A stretch of 64,000 bases of DNA from Pseudaeromonas sp963677375 (GTDB lineage: Bacteria > Pseudomonadota > Gammaproteobacteria > Enterobacterales > Aeromonadaceae). The notes under the pieces were generated by a model. It had not been told where the DNA came from. It saw only the letters and a list, made by a program, of their open reading frames with translations, and made no database searches. The position numbers and the translations under genes were made by a program. The stretch is from NCBI GenBank assembly GCA_963677375.2, contig CAXXIF010000019.1, positions 1-64,000 of the forward strand. The letters are read 5' to 3'. How positions within the stretch are numbered: the first letter of the stretch is position 1; each line of letters starts with the position of its first letter. Below, piece by piece: positions 1-7,317 of this stretch.

Positions 1-307
1 CGATAACAACCCGGAGATCACCGATCGCTTCGAGTTCTTCATCGGTGGCCGTGAGCTGGCGAACGGCTTCTCCGAGCTGAACGATGCCGGAAGATCAGGC
101 CGGCGCTTCCAGGCGCAGGTGCAACAGAAGGAAGCGGGCGACGACGAGGCCATGTTCTATGATGCCGACTTCGTCACCGCGCTGGAGCACGGTCTGCCGC
201 CGACGGCCGGTCAAGGCATCGGTATCGACCGTCTGGTGATGCTGTTCACCAACAGCCACACCATCCGCGACGTCATCCTGTTTCCGGCGCTGCGCCCGCA
301 GAAATAA
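1..307 (+). CDS. lysS: Lysyl-tRNA synthetase, C-terminal part (5' truncated by window edge)
   Basis: Class II lysyl-tRNA synthetase, which charges tRNA-Lys in the cytosol. About 101 C-terminal codons are present (frame starts at base 2, stop at 305-307). Seen: the class II motif 2 to 3 region, including RFEFFIGGRELANGFSELND and the ATP-binding motif 3 GIGIDRLVMLFT, ending in the typical LFPALRP tail. Odd: between ELND and RFQAQV the reading is AGRSGR, where the family normally has an AEDQAA-like stretch. The DNA fits one extra G after codon GCC near 89 and one lost base near 101, so two opposite indels cancel. The frame survives but about five residues are changed, in an essential gene. Sequence error is the simplest explanation. 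Identity is very secure. Confidence 0.95.
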   Translation, partial: DNNPEITDRFEFFIGGRELANGFSELNDAGRSGRRFQAQVQQKEAGDDEAMFYDADFVTALEHGLPPTAGQGIGIDRLVMLFTNSHTIRDVILFPALRPQK

Positions 308-374
308 GCCGTCCGCAGAAATAAGCCGTCAGCAAAACATGCCAGAGCAGGGGCCACCCTGCTCTTTAGCGGAC

Positions 375-418
375 ACAAAAAACCCCGCCCATCCAAGATG
401 GTGCGGGGTTTGTTTTTT
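375..418. terminator. Bidirectional terminator between lysS and the permease
   Basis: GC-rich stem (AACCCCGC...GCGGGGTT) flanked by an A-run on the left and a T-run on the right, so it can stop transcription of lysS on + and of the convergent permease on -. Confidence 0.85.
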
Positions 419-457
419 GTGCGTCCGATTTTTATTCCTGCGCGAACACCAGAGTGT

Positions 458-1847
458 TCAGGCGGTGATGGGGGAGAGCGGAGCTCGTCGCAGCGAGCGG
501 CTGACCAGCCATTCTCCGATCCCAGCGTCAAGAGCAGGCCGACGAGCAGCGGAGCACTGGTATGCCAGTCAATTTGCGCGTCCAGCAGTTGCGGGAAGAT
601 AAACAGCAGCAGAGCACTGAGTACGAACGACAGGCCACTGGTGGTCATCAGGGCGATCAGCAGACGGCCACCCGGTACCCGGAAGATACGCGGGGTGTGC
701 GTATCCAGACGGCGCAGCCGCAAAAAGGAGGCAAACAGCAGCAGATAGGGCAGCAGGAATATGGTGCTGGAGAAGGCAAACACACTCCAGAACAGCTCAT
801 CATTGCTTTGCGCCAGCAGGGCATAAGCCAGGATCACCAGTGTTGCTACGGACTCCGGTCACTGTATTGGCGCCGACCGGTGAGCCATATTGAGCATGAC
901 GGCGGCGACGAACGCGGGTAATTCACCGGCCTCGCGGCCTCGCAGCGGCGCGACTGGAGCCCATGGTCCAGTTGACCATGTTGCTGATGAGCGTCAGCAA
1001 CACCAGATACCCAGACCACTCACCAGGACATCGGCCCAGGCGAATCGGCAAACAGGATGCGTGAGGCATCGGTAATGCCGGCAATCAGACCTACCTTTTC
1101 AACGGCAGGGCCGCCAGTATCCCTAGGGTGCCGAACAGATAGAGGGCGGCGATGATGACGCTGGCACCGATCATGGCCCGGGCATGGTACGCACCGGATC
1201 TTTGAGGGTCTTGCCCAGACAGGCGATGAGCTCCAGTCCCAGCAGGTTATAGATGATGGCGGGTAGAAAGCTGACACCACTTCTAGCGAGGGCTGCATGC
1301 TGCGCAGGGTCAGGTCATTGGCCATACCGTGCTTCAGGGCATAGTAAAAGCCGGCGCCACCTAGCGTGCAGATGACGATGATCTTAAGCAGGGCTCCCAC
1401 TTTGCTGACCCAAACACCCACATGTACCGAAATGTTGCAGAAGCCAACGGTCAGCCAGATGAGCGCGATACAGATGGCGACTCGCCAGCCCAGAGCCAGA
1501 TCCGGCAGAAATAACTCCGCCACCATGCCGGCGAACAGGATATAGACAGCGGGCATCCATAGACCGACGTTGATCCAGTACAACCAGGTGGTGCGAGCCG
1601 CCATCTTCAAGCCGAACGCGCGTTTCACCCAGGAGTAGATGCCGCATCCGAGGGAAAACTGGTGCCCAGTTCGGCAGATATCAGGGCGTAGGGGATGACA
1701 AAAAACAACAGGGTGACGACCCACCAGCCATCACGCCTGTGCCCAGCGCCGCCGCTGCGGTGAGGTATCGATGATGAGTACGGAGCAGAGGATAAACAGT
1801 ATTTGACTGACCAGACCCATCTGTCTGGCGGTATTGGATGTATTCAT
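458..1847 (-). pseudogene. APC-family amino acid permease, multiply frameshifted
   Basis: Remains of an inner-membrane amino acid permease of the APC superfamily (YgjI/GadC-like by general look). The start ATG is at 1847-1845 and the probable original stop is TGA at 460-458. Coding pieces lie in different frames. GIYSWVKRAFGLKMAART followed by several hydrophobic helices reads at about 1640-1290. A HAQYGSPVGANTVTG piece follows near 900-850. A clean C-terminal block with helices (FWSVFAFSSTIFLLPYLLLF) runs from about 820 to 515. I infer frameshifts near 1720, 1650, 1280, 1190, 1100, 1000, 850 and 515; the exact number is uncertain. It is divergent from the LysR gene at 1960, the usual regulator/target layout. 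It could be a true pseudogene or a sound gene in poor-quality sequence; the indels in adjacent lysS favour the latter. Confidence 0.75.
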
Positions 1848-1910
1848 AAAAGTCCCTTTAGCCGATATGAGATTCGGTTCCTGGAGAAACTAAATACCGA
1901 GTTTCCTGTT

Positions 1911-1937
1911 ATGATTGAAATGCAATATTCACATCAT
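1911..1937. promoter_or_regulatory. Candidate LysR-type operator between divergent permease and regulator
   Basis: The AT-rich 112-bp divergent spacer holds an interrupted inverted repeat, ATGAT (1911-1915) and ATCAT (1933-1937), overlapping a second palindrome TCATTTAATGA. LysR-type regulators usually bind such interrupted dyads in the spacer shared with their target. No binding data, so this is inference from position and symmetry. Confidence 0.35.
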
Positions 1938-1959
1938 TTAATGAAATAAAATCATAAAT

Positions 1960-2877
1960 ATGGCTATGGATCTGAATTTACTGAAATTATTACCAGTTCT
2001 TGCCGATGAGGGCAGCGTCACAAAGGCAGCCGATCGTCTGTTCATGAGCCAATCAGCCTTCAGTCATGCGCTGAACCGAGTTCGGGAACAGTTGGATGAT
2101 CCCTTGTTTATCCGAACTAGCCAGGGCATGGAGCCGACGCCGCGAGCCCGGCAATTGATTCCGATTATTCGGGAGTCGTTGGGACGCTTGGAGCGGGGTA
2201 TGATCGGCAGTCGGCAGTTTGATCCGGCGACTTCGGCCAGAACCTTCTATCTGGGGCGGTCGATTATTTCGAGTTTCTGGGGTTGCCGCAGCTGGTTTCC
2301 CGATCAAGACCGAGGCTCCCAATATCCGCCTGAGCGTGGATATCCTGGCGGAGAAGATCCAGCACGAAGGGGTGGAGTCGGGCCAGATGGATGTTTTCGT
2401 TGGCATCGATGCCTTGCAGTATGTGCCTCATTATTCAACAAACGCACCTGGTTGCAGGATCGATTCGTCGCCATCACGGCTCGGGAGCGACTCGATTTAC
2501 CGGAGCAGCTTTCGCTCAAACAATTTCTGGCAGAGCCGCAGATCCATTTGCCAGCGGTGAGTTCGGGTGCCGATCTCATCGAACGCTGGCTGACGGCGAA
2601 CCATCTGTCGCGTACCCTGGCGACCGTGGTGCAGAGTTATGCCGTCGGAGGACGAGTAGTGGCCGCCTCCGGCTATTTGATGTGTGTGCCCTACCTGATT
2701 GCCCGCGAACTGGTGCGCATGTTGCCGCTGCGAATACTGGAATTACCCGAAGGGGCACCGGATCTGACCCTGACCATCCTCAGCCATTCGCTCTATGATC
2801 ATCAGCCCGATATTCGCTGGCTGATTGACCAGATCAGTCAATGTACCTTTGACGACCTCACTCTGGATGCTGGTTAA
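1960..2877 (+). CDS. LysR-family transcriptional regulator with an out-of-frame central segment
   Basis: A 305-codon open frame. Residues 1-65 are a clear LysR winged helix-turn-helix (DLNLLKLLPVLADEGSVTKA, then AADRLFMSQSAFSHALNRVR). The effector-binding domain follows. Residues about 100-160 are not LysR-like and are rich in R, G and P. Reading neighbouring frames restores a normal segment (KTEAPNIRLSVDILAEKIQ, then GVESGQMDVFVGIDALQYVP). Three single-base losses explain this: near 2255 (a G-run), near 2302 and near 2430. Together they cost one codon, so the frame reopens at FNKRTWLQDRFV. The protein as written is probably non-functional unless these are sequence errors. Likely regulator of the divergent permease. 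A decayed copy of its 3' end lies at 4628-4740. Confidence 0.8.
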   Translation: MAMDLNLLKLLPVLADEGSVTKAADRLFMSQSAFSHALNRVREQLDDPLFIRTSQGMEPTPRARQLIPIIRESLGRLERGMIGSRQFDPATSARTFYLGRSIISSFWGCRSWFPDQDRGSQYPPERGYPGGEDPARRGGVGPDGCFRWHRCLAVCASLFNKRTWLQDRFVAITARERLDLPEQLSLKQFLAEPQIHLPAVSSGADLIERWLTANHLSRTLATVVQSYAVGGRVVAASGYLMCVPYLIARELVRMLPLRILELPEGAPDLTLTILSHSLYDHQPDIRWLIDQISQCTFDDLTLDAG

Positions 2878-2929
2878 GGGCATCTCGGCTCCGCTGTTCG
2901 AGAGGGGCGATTAGTTCCTGCCCTGAATC

Positions 2930-2998
2930 CTTTCACCTTGAAACAGCTCATCAGCTCCGCAAGCGGACTGTCGCCTGGCCGTATGGCCAGGATTTCTC
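2930..2998 (-). pseudogene. Remnant of a chemoreceptor 3' end
   Basis: About 70 bp matching the 3' end of the chemoreceptor gene at 4750-4840, with indels. Both carry TTCACCTTGAAACAG, then ATCAGCTCCG, then CTGGCC-GTAT-GGCCAGGATTT; the remnant lacks about 16 bp in the middle. On the minus strand it reads LAELMSCFKV, a typical receptor C-terminus, but the stop codon is lost. It lies directly downstream of the intact LysR 3' end. Confidence 0.7.
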
Positions 2999-2999
2999 G

Positions 3000-3176
3000 G
3001 CGGCACGTGGCTCCTCCGTGTCCTGGCTCCACCCCACCAAGGCGGCTGGCATGCAGTGCATCGGTTTGCTTAATCCCAATTCCGGCGAACAGTCGTTGGA
3101 GGGCGCCGACTGGCGCCACTATAATCACGCACAGATCGTCGAACATCATCTGAGGAATCGTCATGTTCAAGGATAA
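3000..3176 (+). pseudogene. 3' fragment of an unidentified gene preceding the MATE transporter
   Basis: An open, protein-like reading of about 58 codons ending at TAA 3174-3176, overlapping the MATE start by 14 bases. It includes SSVSWLHPTKAAGMQCIGLL followed by NPNSGEQSLEGADWRHYNHA and a short basic tail. I do not recognise the family. The composition and the overlap with the next start suggest the genuine C-terminus of a gene once upstream of the MATE gene in an operon. The 5' part is missing: immediately left lies the chemoreceptor remnant, so a junction falls near 3000. It could be chance, but an unbroken reading with this composition is unusual for spacer DNA. Confidence 0.4.
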
Positions 3177-4535
3177 GACCTTTCGATCAGACATAGTGCG
3201 CATTGCGCTCCCCATCACCATCCAGAGTGTCATCATGTCGCTGCTTGCCATGACGGACCAGTTGATGGTGGGGCAACTGGGCGATATCGCCATCGCCAGC
3301 GTGGGGATCAGCTCCAAGCTCACCTCCATTGTCTCAGTGGTGCTGGCGGGGCTGGCCTCCGGTATCTCCATCTACTGCGCTCAGTATTGGGGCAAGGGGG
3401 ATAGGGCCCGAATCCGGCATCTGCTGGGCTTTGGCCTCGGCGTCGGCTTGCTGTTGGCCGGTGGCCTGGCACTGGTGGTAGGGACGTTGCCGCAACTGGC
3501 TATGTCGCCCTTTACTACGGATGAGCGTCTCCTCAACGAGGGCGCCATCTTCGTCCAGTTACTGGCCCTGAGTTATCTGCCCTGCATGTTGACCATGATC
3601 TACTCGGCAGTGCTGCGTAGTACTGGCGAGGTGAAGCTCCCCATGGTCGCCAGCACCACGACTGTGGTGATCAACGTGGTGCTGAACTATCTGCTGATCT
3701 TCGGTCACTTCGGTTGCCCCAAACTGGGCTTGATGGGGGCAGCCATTGCCACCTGTCTCTCCCGCTGCATCGAGTTCGCCATCATACTGGTGGCTGTGTA
3801 CTGGCAGCGCCATGTGGTGGCAGTGACTCGGGTGGAGGATCTCTTCGGTATGGAGCGTGGGCTTCTGGGGCGATTTTTTGCCACTTCGCTGCCGATTGTG
3901 ATGACCGAGCTGCTCTGGGTGCTGGGGGAGAGCGGCTACGCCGTCATTTATGGCCGCATGGGAACTGACAATCTAGCGGCCATGACCATGACCTACCCGT
4001 TGCAGGGACTGGCCATCGGCCTGCTCTCGGGGCTGGCCGGTGCCGCCTCTGTGTTGATCGGCAATCGACTCGGTGCCGGAACTTCGATGGGGCCATCGAT
4101 TATGCGGGTAAGCTGATCCGTGTCGGTGTGCTCTGCTCACTGGCGATCGGTGGCGCGCTGGCGCTGATCTCCCCCTACTATGTGGCGCTTTACGGTACCT
4201 CGGCCCATGTCCAGCATTTGGGGCTGCTCTGCGTGTGGGTGTTCTGCGGCTTCTTGTGGGTCAAGGTGGCCAATATGATAGTGGCGGGCGGGGTGCTTAA
4301 CAGTGGTGGCGACAGCAAGTTTGTCTTCGGTATGGAGTCGATGGCCACCTGGCTGATTGGCGTGCCATCAGGCTTTATGATGGCCTTCTACTTCGAGCTA
4401 CCGATTTACTGGGTCTACTTCATCCTCTCCTTCGAGGAACTGGTGCGCTTCGTCGTCGGTTACGCCCGAGTGCGCTCGAAAAAATGGGTGCGCTCACTGG
4501 TTGAGGAACCCGAGGAGGCTCCCGTACTGGCCTGA
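3163..4535 (+). CDS. MATE-family multidrug/sodium antiporter, one frameshift
   Basis: Inner-membrane MATE exporter (drug or organic cation efflux driven by H+ or Na+). The first frame, 3163-4116, gives about ten hydrophobic helices beginning FKDKTFRSDIVRIALPITIQ, with the family-typical MTDQLMVGQLGD segment. The second frame, from about 4085 to TGA 4533-4535, gives the last two helices and a charged tail. The break is at GCCGGAACTTC near 4080. One extra A would give GAGNFDGAIDYAGKLIR, the usual MATE sequence, so a single-base loss separates two sound halves. The combined length of about 457 residues is normal. The start overlaps the end of the upstream gene fragment. A strong terminator follows. 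Confidence 0.85.
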
Positions 4536-4540
4536 AACTT

Positions 4541-4569
4541 TACCCCCGGTCAATGACCGGGGGATTTTA
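4541..4569 (+). terminator. Rho-independent terminator after the MATE gene
   Basis: Near-perfect stem CCCCCGGTCA / TGACCGGGGG (4543-4563) followed by ATTTTAA. Confidence 0.9.
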
Positions 4570-4627
4570 AGTACCCATAAAGCCAGTGAGATATATCGTT
4601 TGTTTTACCGGTTATTAGGCTCGAACC

Positions 4628-4740
4628 TACCTTGGGCGACCGTGGCGCAGAGATTATGCAACCGGCGGTCGGGTCTGATCCTGACCATCCCCAGCAATTC
4701 GCACCATGACATGATCAGGATATTCCCTGGTGGATTGGCT
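4628..4740 (+). pseudogene. Decayed copy of the LysR 3' end
   Basis: This matches two parts of the LysR gene at 1960-2877. GCGACCGTGGCGCAGAG with ATTATGC (4636-4660) corresponds to 2619-2643. TCTGATCCTGACCATCC, CAGCAATTCGC and GATATTCCCTGG (4674-4730) correspond to 2763-2820. About 105 bp between them are deleted and small indels break the frame. The intact chemoreceptor 3' end follows directly, just as a chemoreceptor remnant follows the intact LysR gene. Confidence 0.7.
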
Positions 4741-6247
4741 CATCCGGCTCTATTTCACCTTGAAACAGGTAATCAGCTCCGAAAGCTGACTGGCGCGGCC
4801 ATTCCACCGCCTTGGCCGTATCGGCCAGGATTTCGGAAGAGCTGGCACTCTGCTGGGTAATTTGGCTGAGTTGGGTCATGGCCTGATTGATCTGGTTGAC
4901 GCCCAGAGTCTGCTCTTGTGAGGCGCAGGTGATCTCCTGAACCAGATCCGAAGTGCGTTGGATATCCGGCTCCAGCTGTGAAAATAGTCTTCCCGCCTGC
5001 TCGGCGAGAGAGACGCTATTGCTGGCAACTTCGCCGATCTCTTGCGCGGCCACTTGACTGCGTTCCGCCAACTTGCGAACTTCGGCAGAGACTACGGCAA
5101 ACCCCTTGCCGTGCTCACCGGCCCGGGCGGCCTCGATAGCCGCATTCAGCGCCAGCAGATTGGTCTGGTAGGCGATGTCATCGATGATGCCAATCTTACC
5201 GGCAATCTGTTTCATCGCGAGAACGGTTTGTTTGACGGCTTCGCCACCGTGTTGAGCGTCTTTGGTTGCCTTGCTGGATATGGAGCTGGTGAGTTTGGAG
5301 CTTTCGGTATTTTGTGCAATTGAGGCGGCCATCTGCTCCATCGAGGCGGAGGTTTCTTCGACGCTGGCCGCTTGCTCACTGGCGCCGCGACTCATGCTCA
5401 GTGACGTGGCCGCCAGCTTGTCGGCCGAGCGGGAAAGCGCCACTGTGGCTTCGCCGAATCGGCCAAAAATAGCCAACAGGCGGGACTGGATCATCCGGGT
5501 TGCCAGCATGATTTTCCCGGTTTCGTGCTGCGGCAGGTCGGGTAACTGCTGGGTTAGATCGCCATTGGCGATATTGACCAGATAGTAGGAGCACTGCTGC
5601 AGCGGCCGTATCACGCCGAAATAGAGCAGGGCGAGTAGGCCTAGGGTGGCGAGTAGATTCAGTAGATGCAACAAGGTAAACAGAGTGGCACTCAGAGGGC
5701 TGTCCGGGCTATTCAGGCCTATGAGTTCGTCCAGCAGTAATACGCTAGAGCTGAATACCGCTGTGCCGCCGAGCAACCAGCCCCTGAAGGCTAGCGACAG
5801 GTGTTGCCATCCTTTGGGCTTCGGCAGAGTGAGCGATGGGTTTTGGCGCATCCGGGCGTACAGGGTTTCAGCCTCGGCGATCTGTTCGCGACTGGGCTTG
5901 CTGCGCACCGATTGATACCCAATTGTTTCCCCATCTTGCACTATGGGCATGACATAGGCATCGACCCAGTAATGATCGCCATTCTTGCAGCGATTCTTGA
6001 CCAGCCCGCGCCAGGTCTTACCGGATTTGATGGTATGCCAGAGATCGGCAAAGGCCGCCGAGGGCATATCCGGGTGGCGAACTATGTTGTGATGGCTACC
6101 GATGAGCTCGTCTTCGCTGAAACCGCTGATACGTAGAAAATCGATATTGACGAAGGTAATGTCGCCTTGCAGATCCGTCATCGAGACCAACCGGGTGTCG
6201 GCACTGAACTCTTTTTCTTTCTGGGTGATTGGTTGGTTATTTCTCAT
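4715..6247 (-). CDS. PAS-domain methyl-accepting chemotaxis protein (Aer-like)
   Basis: Transducer of redox or energy taxis that feeds CheA/CheW at the inner membrane. Residues about 15-120 are an Aer-type PAS domain (LVSMTDLQGDITFVNIDFLR, later HHNIVRHPDMP and the NGDHYWVDAYVMP strand). Hydrophobic segments follow at about 150-172 and 188-213, then a HAMP-like stretch. The cytoplasmic coiled coil holds the conserved signalling tip IIDDIAYQTNLLALNAAIEA and AGEHGKGFAVVSAEVRKLAE. There is no periplasmic sensor domain, as in Aer. The last codons look shifted: one base less near 4795 would end the protein in LSELITCFKVK with stop TAG at 4752-4750, the normal receptor end. As written it runs on to 4715 with a non-homologous tail. 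The ligand (FAD or other) cannot be told. Confidence 0.85.
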   Translation of the reverse strand: MRNNQPITQKEKEFSADTRLVSMTDLQGDITFVNIDFLRISGFSEDELIGSHHNIVRHPDMPSAAFADLWHTIKSGKTWRGLVKNRCKNGDHYWVDAYVMPIVQDGETIGYQSVRSKPSREQIAEAETLYARMRQNPSLTLPKPKGWQHLSLAFRGWLLGGTAVFSSSVLLLDELIGLNSPDSPLSATLFTLLHLLNLLATLGLLALLYFGVIRPLQQCSYYLVNIANGDLTQQLPDLPQHETGKIMLATRMIQSRLLAIFGRFGEATVALSRSADKLAATSLSMSRGASEQAASVEETSASMEQMAASIAQNTESSKLTSSISSKATKDAQHGGEAVKQTVLAMKQIAGKIGIIDDIAYQTNLLALNAAIEAARAGEHGKGFAVVSAEVRKLAERSQVAAQEIGEVASNSVSLAEQAGRLFSQLEPDIQRTSDLVQEITCASQEQTLGVNQINQAMTQLSQITQQSASSSEILADTAKAVEWPRQSAFGADYLFQGEIEPDEPIHQGIS

Positions 6248-6350
6248 CGACCACTCCTTGATGCTGACCCGCGGAAACGACAGCAGATGAGTATCATCTG
6301 GCTAAAGAATCATAGACGATGAATCAATTCCCTGTCGGGGGCTTGAGTCG

Positions 6351-7142
6351 CTACCTCGTCTGTTGGGTGGAAGAGCTGTGAGATGTATCAGGGAGGGGAG
6401 AGTGAAAGTAGTGCTGTCGGATCGCTTGCCCCTGTTGGCTCGCCAGGGCTTGCTGCATCCCAACCATCAGTTTTTGCGCCTTGTCATCGTCGTAGGTGAC
6501 GCGCGACCAGGCGATATAGGAGAGTGATCCCCGCAGGCGGAACGGTGACTTATACAGGGGTAATTGCAGTTCCTGAATCAACCAGTCGGCCTGGGCTTCG
6601 GGCATGATCACCACGTCGCTGCGATCCCGCACCAAGCGCTGTAGCCCCTGTTCATAACTCTTGAGTTCGTGTTTATGCAGCTGATTGGAATGGTCAATAT
6701 CGGGGTGATAGACGGCGCCAGCCAATACATCGATACGCAGCCCTTGCAGGTCACTGAGGTTATGGATCACGCGATCCAGATGCGCGACGACAAACACCTT
6801 TTCCTCCGCCGGGAATGGTGCCGCAGTGAGGAATATCAGGAACTTTTCCCGCTCCGGGGTGCGGTTCGGACCCAGGATAAGATCGGCATCACCAGTTTCC
6901 AGCATCTGGAATGCCCGTTTGAGTGGCGCATTGATAAAACAGATTTCCAGTCCAGCCCGGGCGGCAGCCAATTGGAATAACTCGATGTAATAACCCCCGT
7001 AATAGGGCGGGTCTATGATGCGGTAGGGAGGCGCCTGGTTGACGACCACCCGCAAGGCGGCCGCTTGGGCCATGGTATTCAAGCACAAGAGCAGACAGCC
7101 GAGTATTGCCCCCAAGCACAGGCTACGCATTCCCTCTTCCAT
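6351..7142 (-). CDS. Periplasmic solute-binding protein, family 3 (orphan)
   Basis: Secreted binding protein of the bacterial extracellular solute-binding family 3 type. The signal peptide (SLCLGAILGCLLLCLNTMAQ, then AAA) implies the start is the second Met, at about 7130, rather than 7142. The mature domain starts LRVVVNQAPPYRI, typical of amino-acid-binding folds, with a PLKRAFQMLETGDADLILGP segment lining the cleft. There is no ABC permease or ATPase next to it. Such orphans may act as sensors, or as receptors for the neighbouring chemoreceptor. The ligand is unknown. It resembles the protein at 43566-44351 (shared FQMLE-G--D motif). Confidence 0.8.
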   Translation of the reverse strand: MEEGMRSLCLGAILGCLLLCLNTMAQAAALRVVVNQAPPYRIIDPPYYGGYYIELFQLAAARAGLEICFINAPLKRAFQMLETGDADLILGPNRTPEREKFLIFLTAAPFPAEEKVFVVAHLDRVIHNLSDLQGLRIDVLAGAVYHPDIDHSNQLHKHELKSYEQGLQRLVRDRSDVVIMPEAQADWLIQELQLPLYKSPFRLRGSLSYIAWSRVTYDDDKAQKLMVGMQQALASQQGQAIRQHYFHSPLPDTSHSSSTQQTR

Positions 7143-7317
7143 CTCCTCTGTGCTTCAGTCTTTGTGCCGCCTAGTCTGGCGTAACAGCAACTGGAATGAA
7201 GTAAATGAGTTGAACATTTACCTATCTAGATTCGTTATAGTCAGGCAATCATGGACAAGCCATACCGGTGAGGATATGTATTTCAATTCTGTCGTATTGC
7301 AGACAAGGAGCCGTGAC

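Noticed and set aside
7039..7317. Upstream extension of OvoA
   Set aside because: It overlaps the divergent binding-protein gene; GTG 7318 has a proper ribosome site and gives the normal length.
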